The position numbers were made by a program, and so were the translations under genes. From Streptosporangiaceae bacterium (lineage in GTDB: Bacteria > Actinomycetota > Actinomycetes > Streptosporangiales > Streptosporangiaceae): a DNA stretch of 11,921 nt. The stretch is from the NCBI GenBank assembly GCA_030039095.1, contig JASHQP010000256.1, forward strand, positions 1-11,921. Reading direction: 5' to 3'. The notes under the pieces are model-generated. The model did not search any database. It was not told where the DNA came from and saw nothing but the letters and a program-made list of their open reading frames with translations. This document shows positions 1 through 5,922 of this stretch, piece by piece; within the stretch, counting starts at the first letter, position 1, and each line of letters begins with the position of its first letter.

Positions 1-1
1 C

Positions 2-1321
2 GGTGCGGCGGGCGAGGACGGGGCCGGCGGGCGCGACCGGGCCGACATCGACCTGGACCCGCCCGGCCACCGCAGGCTGGCCCGGCAGCTCGCCGAGGAA
101 TCCATCGTGCTGCTGGCCAACAGCCGGCAGGCGCTGCCAGTCGGTGCAGCGGACCGGCTCGCGGTGGCTGGCCCGCTGGCCGACGACCCGCTGGCGTTCT
201 TCGGCTGCTACACGTTCCCCCGGCACGTCGGCGTGCGGCACCCCGACCTGCCGGCCGGGATCGAGACCGTGTCGCTCCTCAGCGCGCTGCGCGCGGAGTT
301 CCCCGCCGCCCGCATCAGCCACGCGCAGGGCTGCGACGTGCGGTCGGGCGACCGGTCGGGCATACCGGCCGCCGTCGCCTGCGCACGCGACGCCGACGTG
401 GTCATAGCCGTGGTCGGCGACGTGGCCGGGCTGTTCGGCCGTGGCACCTCGGGCGAGGGCTGCGACGCCGCGGATCTGCGTCTGCCTGGCGCGCAGCAGG
501 ACCTGGTCGAGGCGCTGGTCGAGACCGGCCGGCCGGTGGTGCTGGTCGCCGTCACCGGGCGCCCGTACGCGCTCGGCGACGTCGCGGGGCGGCTGGCAGC
601 GGCGGTCCACGCCTTCTTCCCCGGAGAAGAGGGTGCCGGCGCGATTGCCGGGGTGCTCTCCGGCCGGGTGGTGCCGAGCGGCAAACTTCCGATCGAGATG
701 CCATCGGCCCACGCCGGGCAGCCCTCGACGTACCTGCGCGCCCCGCTCGCCGGGCGCACCGATGTGAGCACGGTCGACCCCACGCCGCTGTTCCCGTTCG
801 GGCACGGCCTGTCGTACACGACGTTCGAGTACGCGGACCTGTCGATCGGGCCCTCCGATCCGCAGCCCCTCCCGTCCGCCCCGTCCGCCCCGTCCGCCCC
901 GCCAGGGCCACTGGCCGCTTCGCCCGGGGCCTGCTTCGCGCGGATCACCACCGACGGGACGGCCGACATCAACTGCACCGTGCGGAACACCGGCGCGGTG
1001 GCCGGCGCCGAGACCGTGCAGCTTTACCTGCGCGACCCGGTCGCCCAGGTGGTGCGGCCGATCCGGTTCCTGGCGGGCTTCGCCAGGGTGGCGCTGGAGC
1101 CGGGGCAAGCCCGCCGCGTAACGTTCCGCCTGCACGCGGACCGGACCTCCTTCCACGGCCGGTCGGGCACCCGGATCGTGGAACCGGGTGTGATCGAGGT
1201 CGAGGTGGGAGCGTCGTCGGCCGACCTCAGGCTCACCGGCCGCCTGCTGCTGCACGGGCCGGAACGAGCGGTGGGCCCGGATCGGGTGCTGACCACGCCC
1301 GTGTCCGTGCAGGACGCCTGA
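2..1321 (+). CDS. GH3 family beta-glucosidase-like protein, C-terminal part (5' truncated by window)
   Basis: The reading frame is open from base 2, so the N-terminal (alpha/beta)8 domain with the nucleophile Asp lies outside the window. What remains is the GH3 C-terminal alpha/beta sandwich, opening with the family motif RLARQLAEESIVLLAN and followed by GTSGEGCDAADLRLPGAQ. The Glu codon at 455-457 sits where GH3 beta-glucosidases carry the general acid/base in their SGEG segment. FPFGHGLSYTTFEY closes the sandwich. A Pro/Ser/Ala-rich linker then leads to a fibronectin-III-like domain (GAETVQLYLRDP, FARVALEPGQARRVTF), the usual C-terminal cap of this family. It probably hydrolyses beta-linked glycosides or oligosaccharides; the exact sugar cannot be read here. 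No secretion signal can be judged because the N-terminus is missing. It shows no functional link to the monooxygenase locus downstream. Confidence 0.9.
   Translation, partial: GAAGEDGAGGRDRADIDLDPPGHRRLARQLAEESIVLLANSRQALPVGAADRLAVAGPLADDPLAFFGCYTFPRHVGVRHPDLPAGIETVSLLSALRAEFPAARISHAQGCDVRSGDRSGIPAAVACARDADVVIAVVGDVAGLFGRGTSGEGCDAADLRLPGAQQDLVEALVETGRPVVLVAVTGRPYALGDVAGRLAAAVHAFFPGEEGAGAIAGVLSGRVVPSGKLPIEMPSAHAGQPSTYLRAPLAGRTDVSTVDPTPLFPFGHGLSYTTFEYADLSIGPSDPQPLPSAPSAPSAPPGPLAASPGACFARITTDGTADINCTVRNTGAVAGAETVQLYLRDPVAQVVRPIRFLAGFARVALEPGQARRVTFRLHADRTSFHGRSGTRIVEPGVIEVEVGASSADLRLTGRLLLHGPERAVGPDRVLTTPVSVQDA
873..899 (+). repeat. Three tandem copies of a 9-bp unit inside the GH3 linker
   Basis: The unit CGTCCGCCC occurs three times in a row, perfectly conserved, and encodes Ser-Ala-Pro repeats in the GH3 reading frame. 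Because the unit is a multiple of three, copy-number change would lengthen or shorten the linker between the alpha/beta sandwich and the FnIII-like domain without breaking the frame. Confidence 0.8.
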
Positions 1322-1374
1322 CCCCGCCGGAAACCGGTCAGCCGCGGCGCCCTCCGGTCGGTATGCTGCCGATT

Positions 1375-1749
1375 ATGGCGCAGCCACCCGATCTCGAGGC
1401 TCGCGTTGCCGCGCTGGAGGAATACGTGCGCGAGCTGGACGAACGAGTGCGCCGCAACCAGCAGGACGCCGCGGCCGCCCGCGTGCTGGCCGGCGGCGCG
1501 GATCGCGACGTGACCGAGATACGGCGGGAAGGCCGGGAGTTCCGGGAGCAGAACAATCGGGTGCTGAACGCCATGCGAGAAGACCTCGCCGACCTCAGAT
1601 CAAACGTCGGCAACTTCAGGTCTGAGGTCGCCGGTGGCTTCGCCGAGGTGCGCGGCAAGCTGGACGCCGCCGCGGCGGGCCAAGAGCAGATCGCCAGCAT
1701 GCTGAGCACCCTGATCGCCCGCGGAGCCGGTCAAGGCGACGGTCAGTAG
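1375..1749 (+). CDS. Small coiled-coil protein, function unknown
   Basis: About 124 residues beginning MAQPPDLEARVAALEEYV, rich in Glu, Arg and Ala with heptad-like spacing of Leu/Val. It reads as one long amphipathic helix or coiled coil, without membrane segment, signal peptide or catalytic motif. A central segment, ARVLAGGADRDVTEIR, looks like a recurring motif of short actinobacterial hypothetical proteins, recalled from general knowledge rather than searched. An in-frame ATG at 1363 would add four residues. Neither start has a clear Shine-Dalgarno. I prefer 1375 because the polar Met-Ala-Gln-Pro-Pro start fits better than Met-Leu-Pro-Ile. It lies 53 bases after the GH3 stop and ends 15 bases from a convergent ORF. 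The frame on the opposite strand looks like composition-driven shadow. Function unknown. Confidence 0.65.
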   Translation: MAQPPDLEARVAALEEYVRELDERVRRNQQDAAAARVLAGGADRDVTEIRREGREFREQNNRVLNAMREDLADLRSNVGNFRSEVAGGFAEVRGKLDAAAAGQEQIASMLSTLIARGAGQGDGQ

Positions 1750-1764
1750 CAGATCACCGGGCGG

Positions 1765-2097
1765 TCAGGGCCCCAGGTCCCAGAGCAGGCGGTAGTAGCT
1801 GGACCGGTCCGGGTCCGGGGCGATCCCGTACGCCTCGAGCAGCAGGCCTTCCCACTGCGGGCCGTAATTCCACTCCACGCTCCAGGTGGCGACCGCGAGA
1901 TCGGCCCACCGGTCGGACCCGATCCACGACAGGATCGCGCCGATGCCGAATTCGGAGAAGTTGGCCCAGTCACCGGAGATCCCAAGGCTGATCGCCGCGA
2001 TCGTGACCAGCACGTTGAAAACCGCCCACCACACCACCCCGGCGCGCCACCATCGGGTGCGCCAGCTTCCGCGCACCCGCATTGCCGTGCCGCTCAA
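1765..2097 (-). pseudogene. Chimeric or remnant ORF: hydrophobic N-terminus joined to the C-terminal end of an APH(3')-type aminoglycoside phosphotransferase
   Basis: The last ~50 residues (DRWADLAVATWSVEWNYG..., ending SYYRLLWDLGP) match the C-terminal helices of actinobacterial kanamycin-kinase-type APH(3') enzymes. Those enzymes are normally about 260 residues. Here the HGD catalytic loop and the metal-binding Asp of the following DxG-like motif are absent. In their place stands a Trp/Val/Ile-rich stretch (about residues 17-40, including VVWWAVFNVLVTIAAISLG) resembling one membrane helix. It cannot be a working kinase. The longest frame begins with TTG at 2097; an ATG at 2082 is the more ordinary start. 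A TATAAT box upstream on the same strand suggests it may still be transcribed. The other two frames do not restore the missing kinase motifs, so a simple frameshift does not explain it. It could be a decayed gene end fused to foreign sequence, or a small expressed membrane protein. Confidence 0.55.
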
Positions 2098-2106
2098 TTG
2101 TGATTA

Positions 2107-2112
2107 ATTATA
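2107..2112 (-). promoter_or_regulatory. TATAAT -10 box candidate for the leftward chimeric ORF
   Basis: Read on the minus strand, the AT-rich block contains the consensus hexamer TATAAT about 10 bases upstream of the TTG codon at 2097. The -35 region is weak (GGATTT-like about 16 bases further upstream). The surrounding ~60 bases are strikingly AT-rich against the rest of the window, as expected for a divergent promoter region. Confidence 0.35.
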
Positions 2113-2139
2113 ACATGGTTTCTGTTTAAAATCCCCTGT

Positions 2140-2168
2140 TTGACGTAGTTAATCCGAGAGTGCATTCT
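2140..2168 (+). promoter_or_regulatory. Candidate promoter for the aldo/keto reductase
   Basis: TTGACG at 2140-2145 matches the actinobacterial housekeeping -35 element. CATTCT at 2163-2168 lies 17 bases further on as a weak -10. The ATG of the reductase follows 45 bases later. The spacing is right, but the -10 is only a partial match. Confidence 0.35.
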
Positions 2169-2212
2169 GCACCAGGCAGCTATTCACGCGCATTGCAGGG
2201 AAGGGATTGTTT

Positions 2213-3133
2213 ATGGGCCCGAGGCAGGTTACTGCCGCGGACGCGGGAACCTGGAAGCTCGGCGACCTGGTGGTAAACCGGCTCGGGTTCGGCTCGATGC
2301 GCCTGCCGCAGACCGGGCGGGCGCTGGTGCCGGATGCCGTGCCACGCGACCGCGGCCAGGCCATCGCCGTGCTGCGCCGCGCGGTCGAGCTCGGCGTCAA
2401 TCACATCGACACCGCCGCGTTCTATTTCTCCCCGCTGCGGTCCGCCAACGAGCTGATCAACTCGGCGCTCGCGCCGTACCCGGACGACCTGGTCATTGTC
2501 ACCAAGGTCGGGCCGGGCCGGGATCCGTGGGGGGAGTGGACCAACCGGGCCAGGCCGGACCAGCTTCGCGGCCAGGTCGAGGAGAACCTGCGCCAGCTAG
2601 GGCGCGATCACCTCGACGTGGTCAACCTGCGCGTGATGCGGGGCCAGACGTCGATCGCCGAGCACGTCGGCGCGCTCTCCGAACTGCAGCAGGCGGGGAT
2701 GATCCGGCACCTGGGCGTCGCCGGCGTGACGCCGGATCTGCTCGCGGAGGCTCAGTCTGTCGCACCAGTGGTCTGCGTGCAGAATCGCTACGGCATCGGC
2801 GGGGGCACCACCGAGCAGCAGGCCGGCGAACATGAATTCGTGGACGCCTGCGGGCGGGCAGGCGTCGCGTTCGTGCCCTACTTCACGATCGCCGGCAAAG
2901 GCGGGGGCGCCGGGGTCACCGGCACCGAGAACGCCGACGTGCTGGCCGTCGCGGAAGCACACGAGGCGGCGCCAGCGCAGGTCCGTCTGGCCTGGGCGCT
3001 GCAGCGCGGGCCGCACGTCCTGGTCATACCGGGCACCGGCGATCCCGATCACCTGGCTGTCAACGTGGCGGCGGCCGGGCTCCGGCTCACCGCCGACGAG
3101 ATGACCCGCCTTTCGGCCGGCCCCGTGACCTGA
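2213..3133 (+). CDS. Aldo/keto reductase family oxidoreductase
   Basis: A 306-residue single-domain protein of typical AKR length. It follows the AKR TIM-barrel pattern: LGFGSMRLP near residues 24-32, HIDTAAFY (Asp66 and Tyr71), VIVTKVG (Lys98), then DHLDVVNLRV where the usual catalytic His position is Arg140. A C-terminal segment, VLVIPGTGDPDHLAVN, matches the NADP(H)-phosphate-binding 'IPGT' region. The expected activity is NADPH-dependent reduction of an aldehyde or ketone (or the reverse) in the cytoplasm; the substrate cannot be assigned. The ATG at 2213 is chosen because AAGGGA at 2201-2206 lies six bases upstream; a TTG at 2207 would sit on top of that Shine-Dalgarno. A ketone or aldehyde reductase could notionally handle alkane-oxidation products, but it lies beyond the leftward regulator and has its own promoter, so I infer no operon link. 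Confidence 0.88.
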   Translation: MGPRQVTAADAGTWKLGDLVVNRLGFGSMRLPQTGRALVPDAVPRDRGQAIAVLRRAVELGVNHIDTAAFYFSPLRSANELINSALAPYPDDLVIVTKVGPGRDPWGEWTNRARPDQLRGQVEENLRQLGRDHLDVVNLRVMRGQTSIAEHVGALSELQQAGMIRHLGVAGVTPDLLAEAQSVAPVVCVQNRYGIGGGTTEQQAGEHEFVDACGRAGVAFVPYFTIAGKGGGAGVTGTENADVLAVAEAHEAAPAQVRLAWALQRGPHVLVIPGTGDPDHLAVNVAAAGLRLTADEMTRLSAGPVT

Positions 3134-3169
3134 ACCGCGCGCGCTGCCGGTGCAGCAGCGCCGGCGCGC

Positions 3170-3191
3170 CGCTGTCGTTCTAGCGACAGCG
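3170..3191 (+). terminator. Hairpin downstream of the aldo/keto reductase
   Basis: CGCTGTCG at 3170-3177 and CGACAGCG at 3184-3191 form a perfect 8-bp stem with loop TTCTAG, 37 bases after the reductase stop. There is no strong T-run, which is common for actinobacterial terminators. The stem is symmetric, so it could act on either strand. Confidence 0.5.
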
Positions 3192-3402
3192 CCGGCACTT
3201 TGACACCAATGGCCGGGCGGGATCGGCGGACAGATGTCGCCCTAAATGCGTTATTTGCAGTACTTTGAGGCCTACCTGGCGGACCGGTTTGGGACGCTTC
3301 CGGGTTTCGGGAGTCCTCACACAGGACTTTAGGTTGCCCGATTCCCCTTGGTTGGCGACGTTGGTGAGGGAGAAGATCGCGCACGAAGGCGTCCCTGGCG
3401 CG
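3192..3402. other. Non-coding gap without a convincing gene
   Basis: Between the reductase hairpin and the tandem repeat I see no convincing coding frame, tRNA or known RNA. One 6-bp inverted repeat (AGTCCT at 3312-3317, AGGACT at 3323-3328, loop CACAC) could be a weak terminator for leftward transcription from the regulator. Open frames crossing this region run into the tandem repeat and lack ribosome-binding sites. Confidence 0.5.
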
Positions 3403-3403
3403 G

Positions 3404-3487
3404 TCAGCCGGACGGGGGTTGCGAGGGACCGGACGGGGTTGCGAGGGACCGGACGGGGTTGCGAGGAACCGGACGGGTTGCGAGGGG
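3404..3487. repeat. 20-bp tandem repeat, about 3.5 copies, abutting the regulator 3' end
   Basis: The unit GCGAGGGACCGGACGGGGTT is perfect at 3421-3440 and 3441-3460. It is followed by a 19-base variant (3461-3479) and a partial copy, and preceded by a partial copy that includes TCAGCCGGACGGGG. The latter repeats the DNA at 3493-3506, which is the stop codon and last codons of the regulator gene on the other strand. The array therefore seems to have grown from the end of that gene. There are no spacers between units, so it is not a CRISPR. Confidence 0.85.
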
Positions 3488-3491
3488 AGGA

Positions 3492-5297
3492 TCAGCCGGA
3501 CGGGGTGACGATGCCGTACTCGTGGATCTTCCGGTAGATCGTCGCTCGCGACATGCCGAGCGACTGGGCCGCCTTGACCTTGTTGCCGCCGGAGTCGAGC
3601 AGGCTCTGCACGATCGCGTCGCGCTCCATCGACTCCAGCGGGCTGAGCAGCCGGCGGCTGACCGTCCAGCACTCCGGCGGCAGGTCGGCCGCGCGGATCG
3701 TCCCCGTGCGCCGGTGCTGGACGACGCGCCTGAGCACCTGCCACAGCTGCTCGGTGTTGCCCGGCCAGCTCGACCGCATCAGGATCTGCATCGCCTCGGG
3801 CGAGCACGTCAGCCGGGGATGCTGGTTGAGCTTCGCGAGCAGGAACGGCACCAGGTCGTGCAGGTCCTCGATGTGATGCCGCAGCGGCGGCAGCTCCACG
3901 CTGCTCGGGAAGAACCGGAGCAATCCGGCCAGGTCGCCCCTGGCCGGGCCGTGGGCCAGGGTCACCACCACCCAGAGCTCGTCTTGCCGGCGCGCGGTGC
4001 GGGTTTCCTGCAGCGCGGCCGACAGGGCGTGCAGGCGCTTCGGGCCCAGCCGGTCGATGTGCCTGATGACCAGGCAGCCAGCGCCGGTCAGCAGTTCGCT
4101 GCGGGCGGTGACATGCCAGTCCTGGCCGGCGGCGTCGGCGGCGTCAAGGACGTGGAACCGGCCGGCCGGGTTCCGGCGCTGGTGGACAGCACGGACGACG
4201 GCCAGCTTGCCGATCCCCGGCTCGCCCTCGATGGCAAGCCACTCGCCGGAGTCGTAGACCTTTTCCACCTGGTGGCATCCGCGCAGCCACAGCGTGCCGG
4301 AGCCGACCAGCCCGGGAAGGATCATGCGGGCCTGCGACCCGGCAGGAGCCACCGGCCTGCTGCCCGACTCGACGAGCTTCACGTGCACGACGCCGCCGGC
4401 CAGCCGGTCGTCACCGTGCAGCGGCCTGCAGTACATCCGCGCACGTGACCCCGTTGGCAGCTCGAGCTCGACCGCGGCTGAGTGGCGGCTGGCCAGCGCC
4501 TCGGTGGCCTGGCCGAGCAGCACCGCCTGGTCGCCGGGATCGAGCGCCTGCCGCGCATACTCGTTCATCATCACCACGTCGTGGTTGAGCGCCAGCACGA
4601 TCCCGGCGCTGTGCCGGCACGCGCGCAGGTACTCCTGCAGCAGCTCGAACTCCCGCGCGTTGCTGTCGGTGAGCAGTGCCTGGGTGATCTGGTCGGCCGT
4701 GGTCTTGGCCAGGGTGATCAGCAGCGGATCGGCGTCCTTGCGCCAGCAGGTCAGGTCGACGGCGCCGAGCGTCTTGCCGGAGATGGGGTGCCGGATCGGG
4801 ACCCCGGCGCAGGCGAGGTCCTCCAGGTTCTCGGCGTAGTGCTCGTGGCCGAACACGTGCATCGGGCGGCCGCCCTCCAGCGCCGTGCCGATGCCGTTGG
4901 TGCCAACGGACTCCTCGGCGTAGCTGAACCCGGGAGCCAGCTTCACGCTGTCGAGGTGCCGGTCGAGATCGTTGTCGGCCACCAGCCGGGTCAGCACTAC
5001 CCCGGCCGCGTCGGTGAGGATGACGCTGATCGGCTGACCCTCCAGGTGCTCGCGCAGGTGCTGCAGAACCGGCAGGGCGCTGCGGGTCAGCGGGGTGTCC
5101 AGGTCGGGGTCGCCCAGGTAGGTCAAGTCGATGCGGTCGGCCGCCACGTTCCATCGGCGCGAGCGCCACCACGAGGCCAGGATCGTGTCCCGCACCCGGT
5201 TGGGGTCGACGGCCTCGGCGGTGAGGAATCGCTCACGGGTCTCGGCCAGCCGTTCGCCATCGGCCAGGGCCGGCGGGCGCGCTGCTGCAGGCGTCAT
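3492..5297 (-). CDS. MimR/AcoR-like transcriptional activator (GAF - degenerate AAA+ - Fis HTH)
   Basis: A 601-residue protein with the layout of AcoR-type enhancer-binding proteins. A GAF sensor spans about 70-210, with the family signature FSYAEESVGTNGIGTAL at 124-140. A second PAS-like region follows (about 225-310). The ATPase-like domain (about 325-530) has Walker A GEPGIGK (358-364) and a WPGN segment (511-514). The C-terminal Fis helix-turn-helix lies at about 572-595 (NKVKAAQSLGMSRATIYRKI). The GAFTGA loop that contacts sigma54 is absent. The Walker B region reads CLVIRHID (408-415) instead of a DE-type motif, so ATP hydrolysis is doubtful. That fits actinobacteria, which generally lack sigma54. 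Divergent position beside prmABCD matches MimR-type activators of mycobacterial propane monooxygenase; the likely role is inducer-dependent activation by binding the TGTCTCA palindromes. A strong AGGAGGG precedes the ATG closely; GGGAGG lies a little further up. Confidence 0.9.
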   Translation of the reverse strand: MTPAAARPPALADGERLAETRERFLTAEAVDPNRVRDTILASWWRSRRWNVAADRIDLTYLGDPDLDTPLTRSALPVLQHLREHLEGQPISVILTDAAGVVLTRLVADNDLDRHLDSVKLAPGFSYAEESVGTNGIGTALEGGRPMHVFGHEHYAENLEDLACAGVPIRHPISGKTLGAVDLTCWRKDADPLLITLAKTTADQITQALLTDSNAREFELLQEYLRACRHSAGIVLALNHDVVMMNEYARQALDPGDQAVLLGQATEALASRHSAAVELELPTGSRARMYCRPLHGDDRLAGGVVHVKLVESGSRPVAPAGSQARMILPGLVGSGTLWLRGCHQVEKVYDSGEWLAIEGEPGIGKLAVVRAVHQRRNPAGRFHVLDAADAAGQDWHVTARSELLTGAGCLVIRHIDRLGPKRLHALSAALQETRTARRQDELWVVVTLAHGPARGDLAGLLRFFPSSVELPPLRHHIEDLHDLVPFLLAKLNQHPRLTCSPEAMQILMRSSWPGNTEQLWQVLRRVVQHRRTGTIRAADLPPECWTVSRRLLSPLESMERDAIVQSLLDSGGNKVKAAQSLGMSRATIYRKIHEYGIVTPSG

Positions 5298-5367
5298 GGC
5301 CCTCCTGCCTCCCGGGTGCTCTCGCGGGCGGCGGACTCGGCCCGAGCGGGGGTCGTCCGGGGTGTGC

Positions 5368-5396
5368 GTCCTACGTACAACGTAACAACGCCGTAA
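5368..5396 (-). promoter_or_regulatory. Possible promoter of the regulator gene
   Basis: On the minus strand TTACGG followed after 17 bases by TAGGAC is a loose -35/-10 pair about 70 bases upstream of the regulator ATG. The palindromic operator at 5405-5420 would lie just upstream of this -35, suited to autoregulation. The hexamers are weak and the call is tentative. Confidence 0.25.
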
Positions 5397-5404
5397 CGCA
5401 CAGG

Positions 5405-5420
5405 TGTCTCAAGTTGAGAC
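5405..5420. promoter_or_regulatory. Operator copy 1: perfect 7-1-7 palindrome
   Basis: GTCTCAA-G-TTGAGAC (5406-5420) is a perfect inverted repeat preceded by T, giving TGTCTCAAGTTGAGAC. It sits in the divergent gap between the regulator and the 82-residue gene. A near-identical site lies upstream of prmA at 5747-5762 (14 of 16 bases). Fis-type HTH regulators bind as dimers to such palindromes, so this is the best candidate binding site for the divergent activator. Confidence 0.75.
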
Positions 5421-5433
5421 CGCGAATTCGCGG
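5420..5433. promoter_or_regulatory. 14-bp perfect palindrome directly abutting operator copy 1
   Basis: CCGCGAATTCGCGG is fully self-complementary and shares its first base with the last base of the operator palindrome. The pair forms a continuous block of two palindromes 34-47 bases before the ATG of the small gene. It could be a second protein site or a hairpin in the 5' leader; function unknown. Confidence 0.55.
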
Positions 5434-5450
5434 CCACCTCCAACGGTCTC

Positions 5451-5465
5451 GGGTAGGAGGTACCC
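5451..5465 (+). promoter_or_regulatory. Ribosome-binding site in a small hairpin loop
   Basis: GGGTA (5451-5455) and TACCC (5461-5465) can pair and present GGAGG (5456-5460) in the loop. The AGGAGG ends six bases before the ATG at 5467, an ideal distance, and fixes the start of the small gene. Whether the short stem forms in the cell is uncertain. Confidence 0.4.
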
Positions 5466-5466
5466 C

Positions 5467-5715
5467 ATGGACCGACGGGACGAACCAACCCGCGAGACCT
5501 TCAATCCGTGGAGCATCGTCAATCTCGTGTTCCACCATCTGGCTGATCAGGGCCTGCATCCCGTCCTCGGGGAGGCGGGCGACCCGGGCGCGCCCGCCGC
5601 GGAACTGCTCCGGTCGCTCGGCATCGAGCCGGCCGCCGAAGGGAACATGCAGGTCTCCCGCGACGTCCGGGATCAGCTCGCCGAGATCCGCAACGCGATG
5701 TTCGGGGACGGCTGA
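5467..5715 (+). CDS. 82-residue protein of unknown function, first gene of the prm operon
   Basis: Starts at ATG 5467 behind a perfect AGGAGG six bases upstream. An upstream in-frame codon at 5404 would run through the operator palindrome and is rejected. The protein is soluble and acidic to neutral, with no signal peptide, membrane segment or Cys. Its centre, FNPWSIVNLVFHHLADQGLHPVLG, followed by GDPGAPAAELLRSLGI, predicts two helices joined by a Gly/Pro turn. I recall similar short actinobacterial hypothetical proteins but can name no function. It lies between the divergent regulator and prmA, in the prmA direction, with operator palindromes both before it and after it. That suggests co-induction with the monooxygenase and a role in assembly, regulation or delivery of this enzyme. 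This is inference from position only. Confidence 0.75.
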   Translation: MDRRDEPTRETFNPWSIVNLVFHHLADQGLHPVLGEAGDPGAPAAELLRSLGIEPAAEGNMQVSRDVRDQLAEIRNAMFGDG

Positions 5716-5922
5716 CGCGCGTTTCGCTGCGCCGCTGGCCGCCACCTGTCTCATGTTGAGAACCACAGACGGCCTGGCCCGAGGTGTGATGCAGGTCACC
5801 GGCAGTGTTCGGCCGTGCAGAGCTTGTGCGCCCGCTAGCGCGCTGCGGCGGCGCCGCCAGCGGACACGATCACGGAGGCAGGCAGGCTGTCTCAGCCGGC
5901 CCGAGTGCAGGAAGGGGTGACC
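5716..5922 (+). promoter_or_regulatory. prmA upstream region with second operator and leader
   Basis: This 207-base gap has no gene. It holds operator copy 2 (5747-5762) and a further TGTCTCA half-site at 5888-5894, 29 bases before the prmA ATG. A GC-rich hairpin-capable block (CGCT...GGCGGCGCCGCC...AGCG, 5841-5862) lies between them. I could not identify convincing -35/-10 hexamers. Its length and operator suggest prmA has its own inducible promoter in addition to any read-through from the small gene. Confidence 0.5.
5747..5762. promoter_or_regulatory. Operator copy 2 upstream of prmA
   Basis: TGTCTCATGTTGAGAA differs from operator copy 1 only at the central base and the last base. It is centred about 170 bases upstream of the prmA ATG, within the range of an activator site if a leader follows. 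The conservation of the arms TGTCTCA and TTGAGA between the two copies is the main support. Confidence 0.75.

Noticed and set aside
107..1321. GH3 gene starting at the internal codon at 107
   Set aside because: The conserved GH3 C-terminal domain motif begins before this codon and the frame is open to the window edge, so this is an internal codon of a truncated gene.
3404..3487. Possible CRISPR-like array
   Set aside because: The 20-bp units are directly adjacent with no spacers, there are too few copies, and no cas genes are nearby.
3265..3537. 90-residue plus-strand open frame across the tandem repeats
   Set aside because: It is composed largely of repeat translation (Arg/Gly/Thr), with no Shine-Dalgarno and no homology I recognise.
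3348..4448. 366-residue plus-strand open frame opposite the regulator
   Set aside because: It begins inside the tandem repeat region, has no ribosome-binding site and mirrors the regulator's coding strand.
5763..5922. Sigma54 (-24/-12) promoter for prmA
   Set aside because: I found no convincing GG-N10-GC element in a proper context, and the regulator lacks the sigma54-contact motif.
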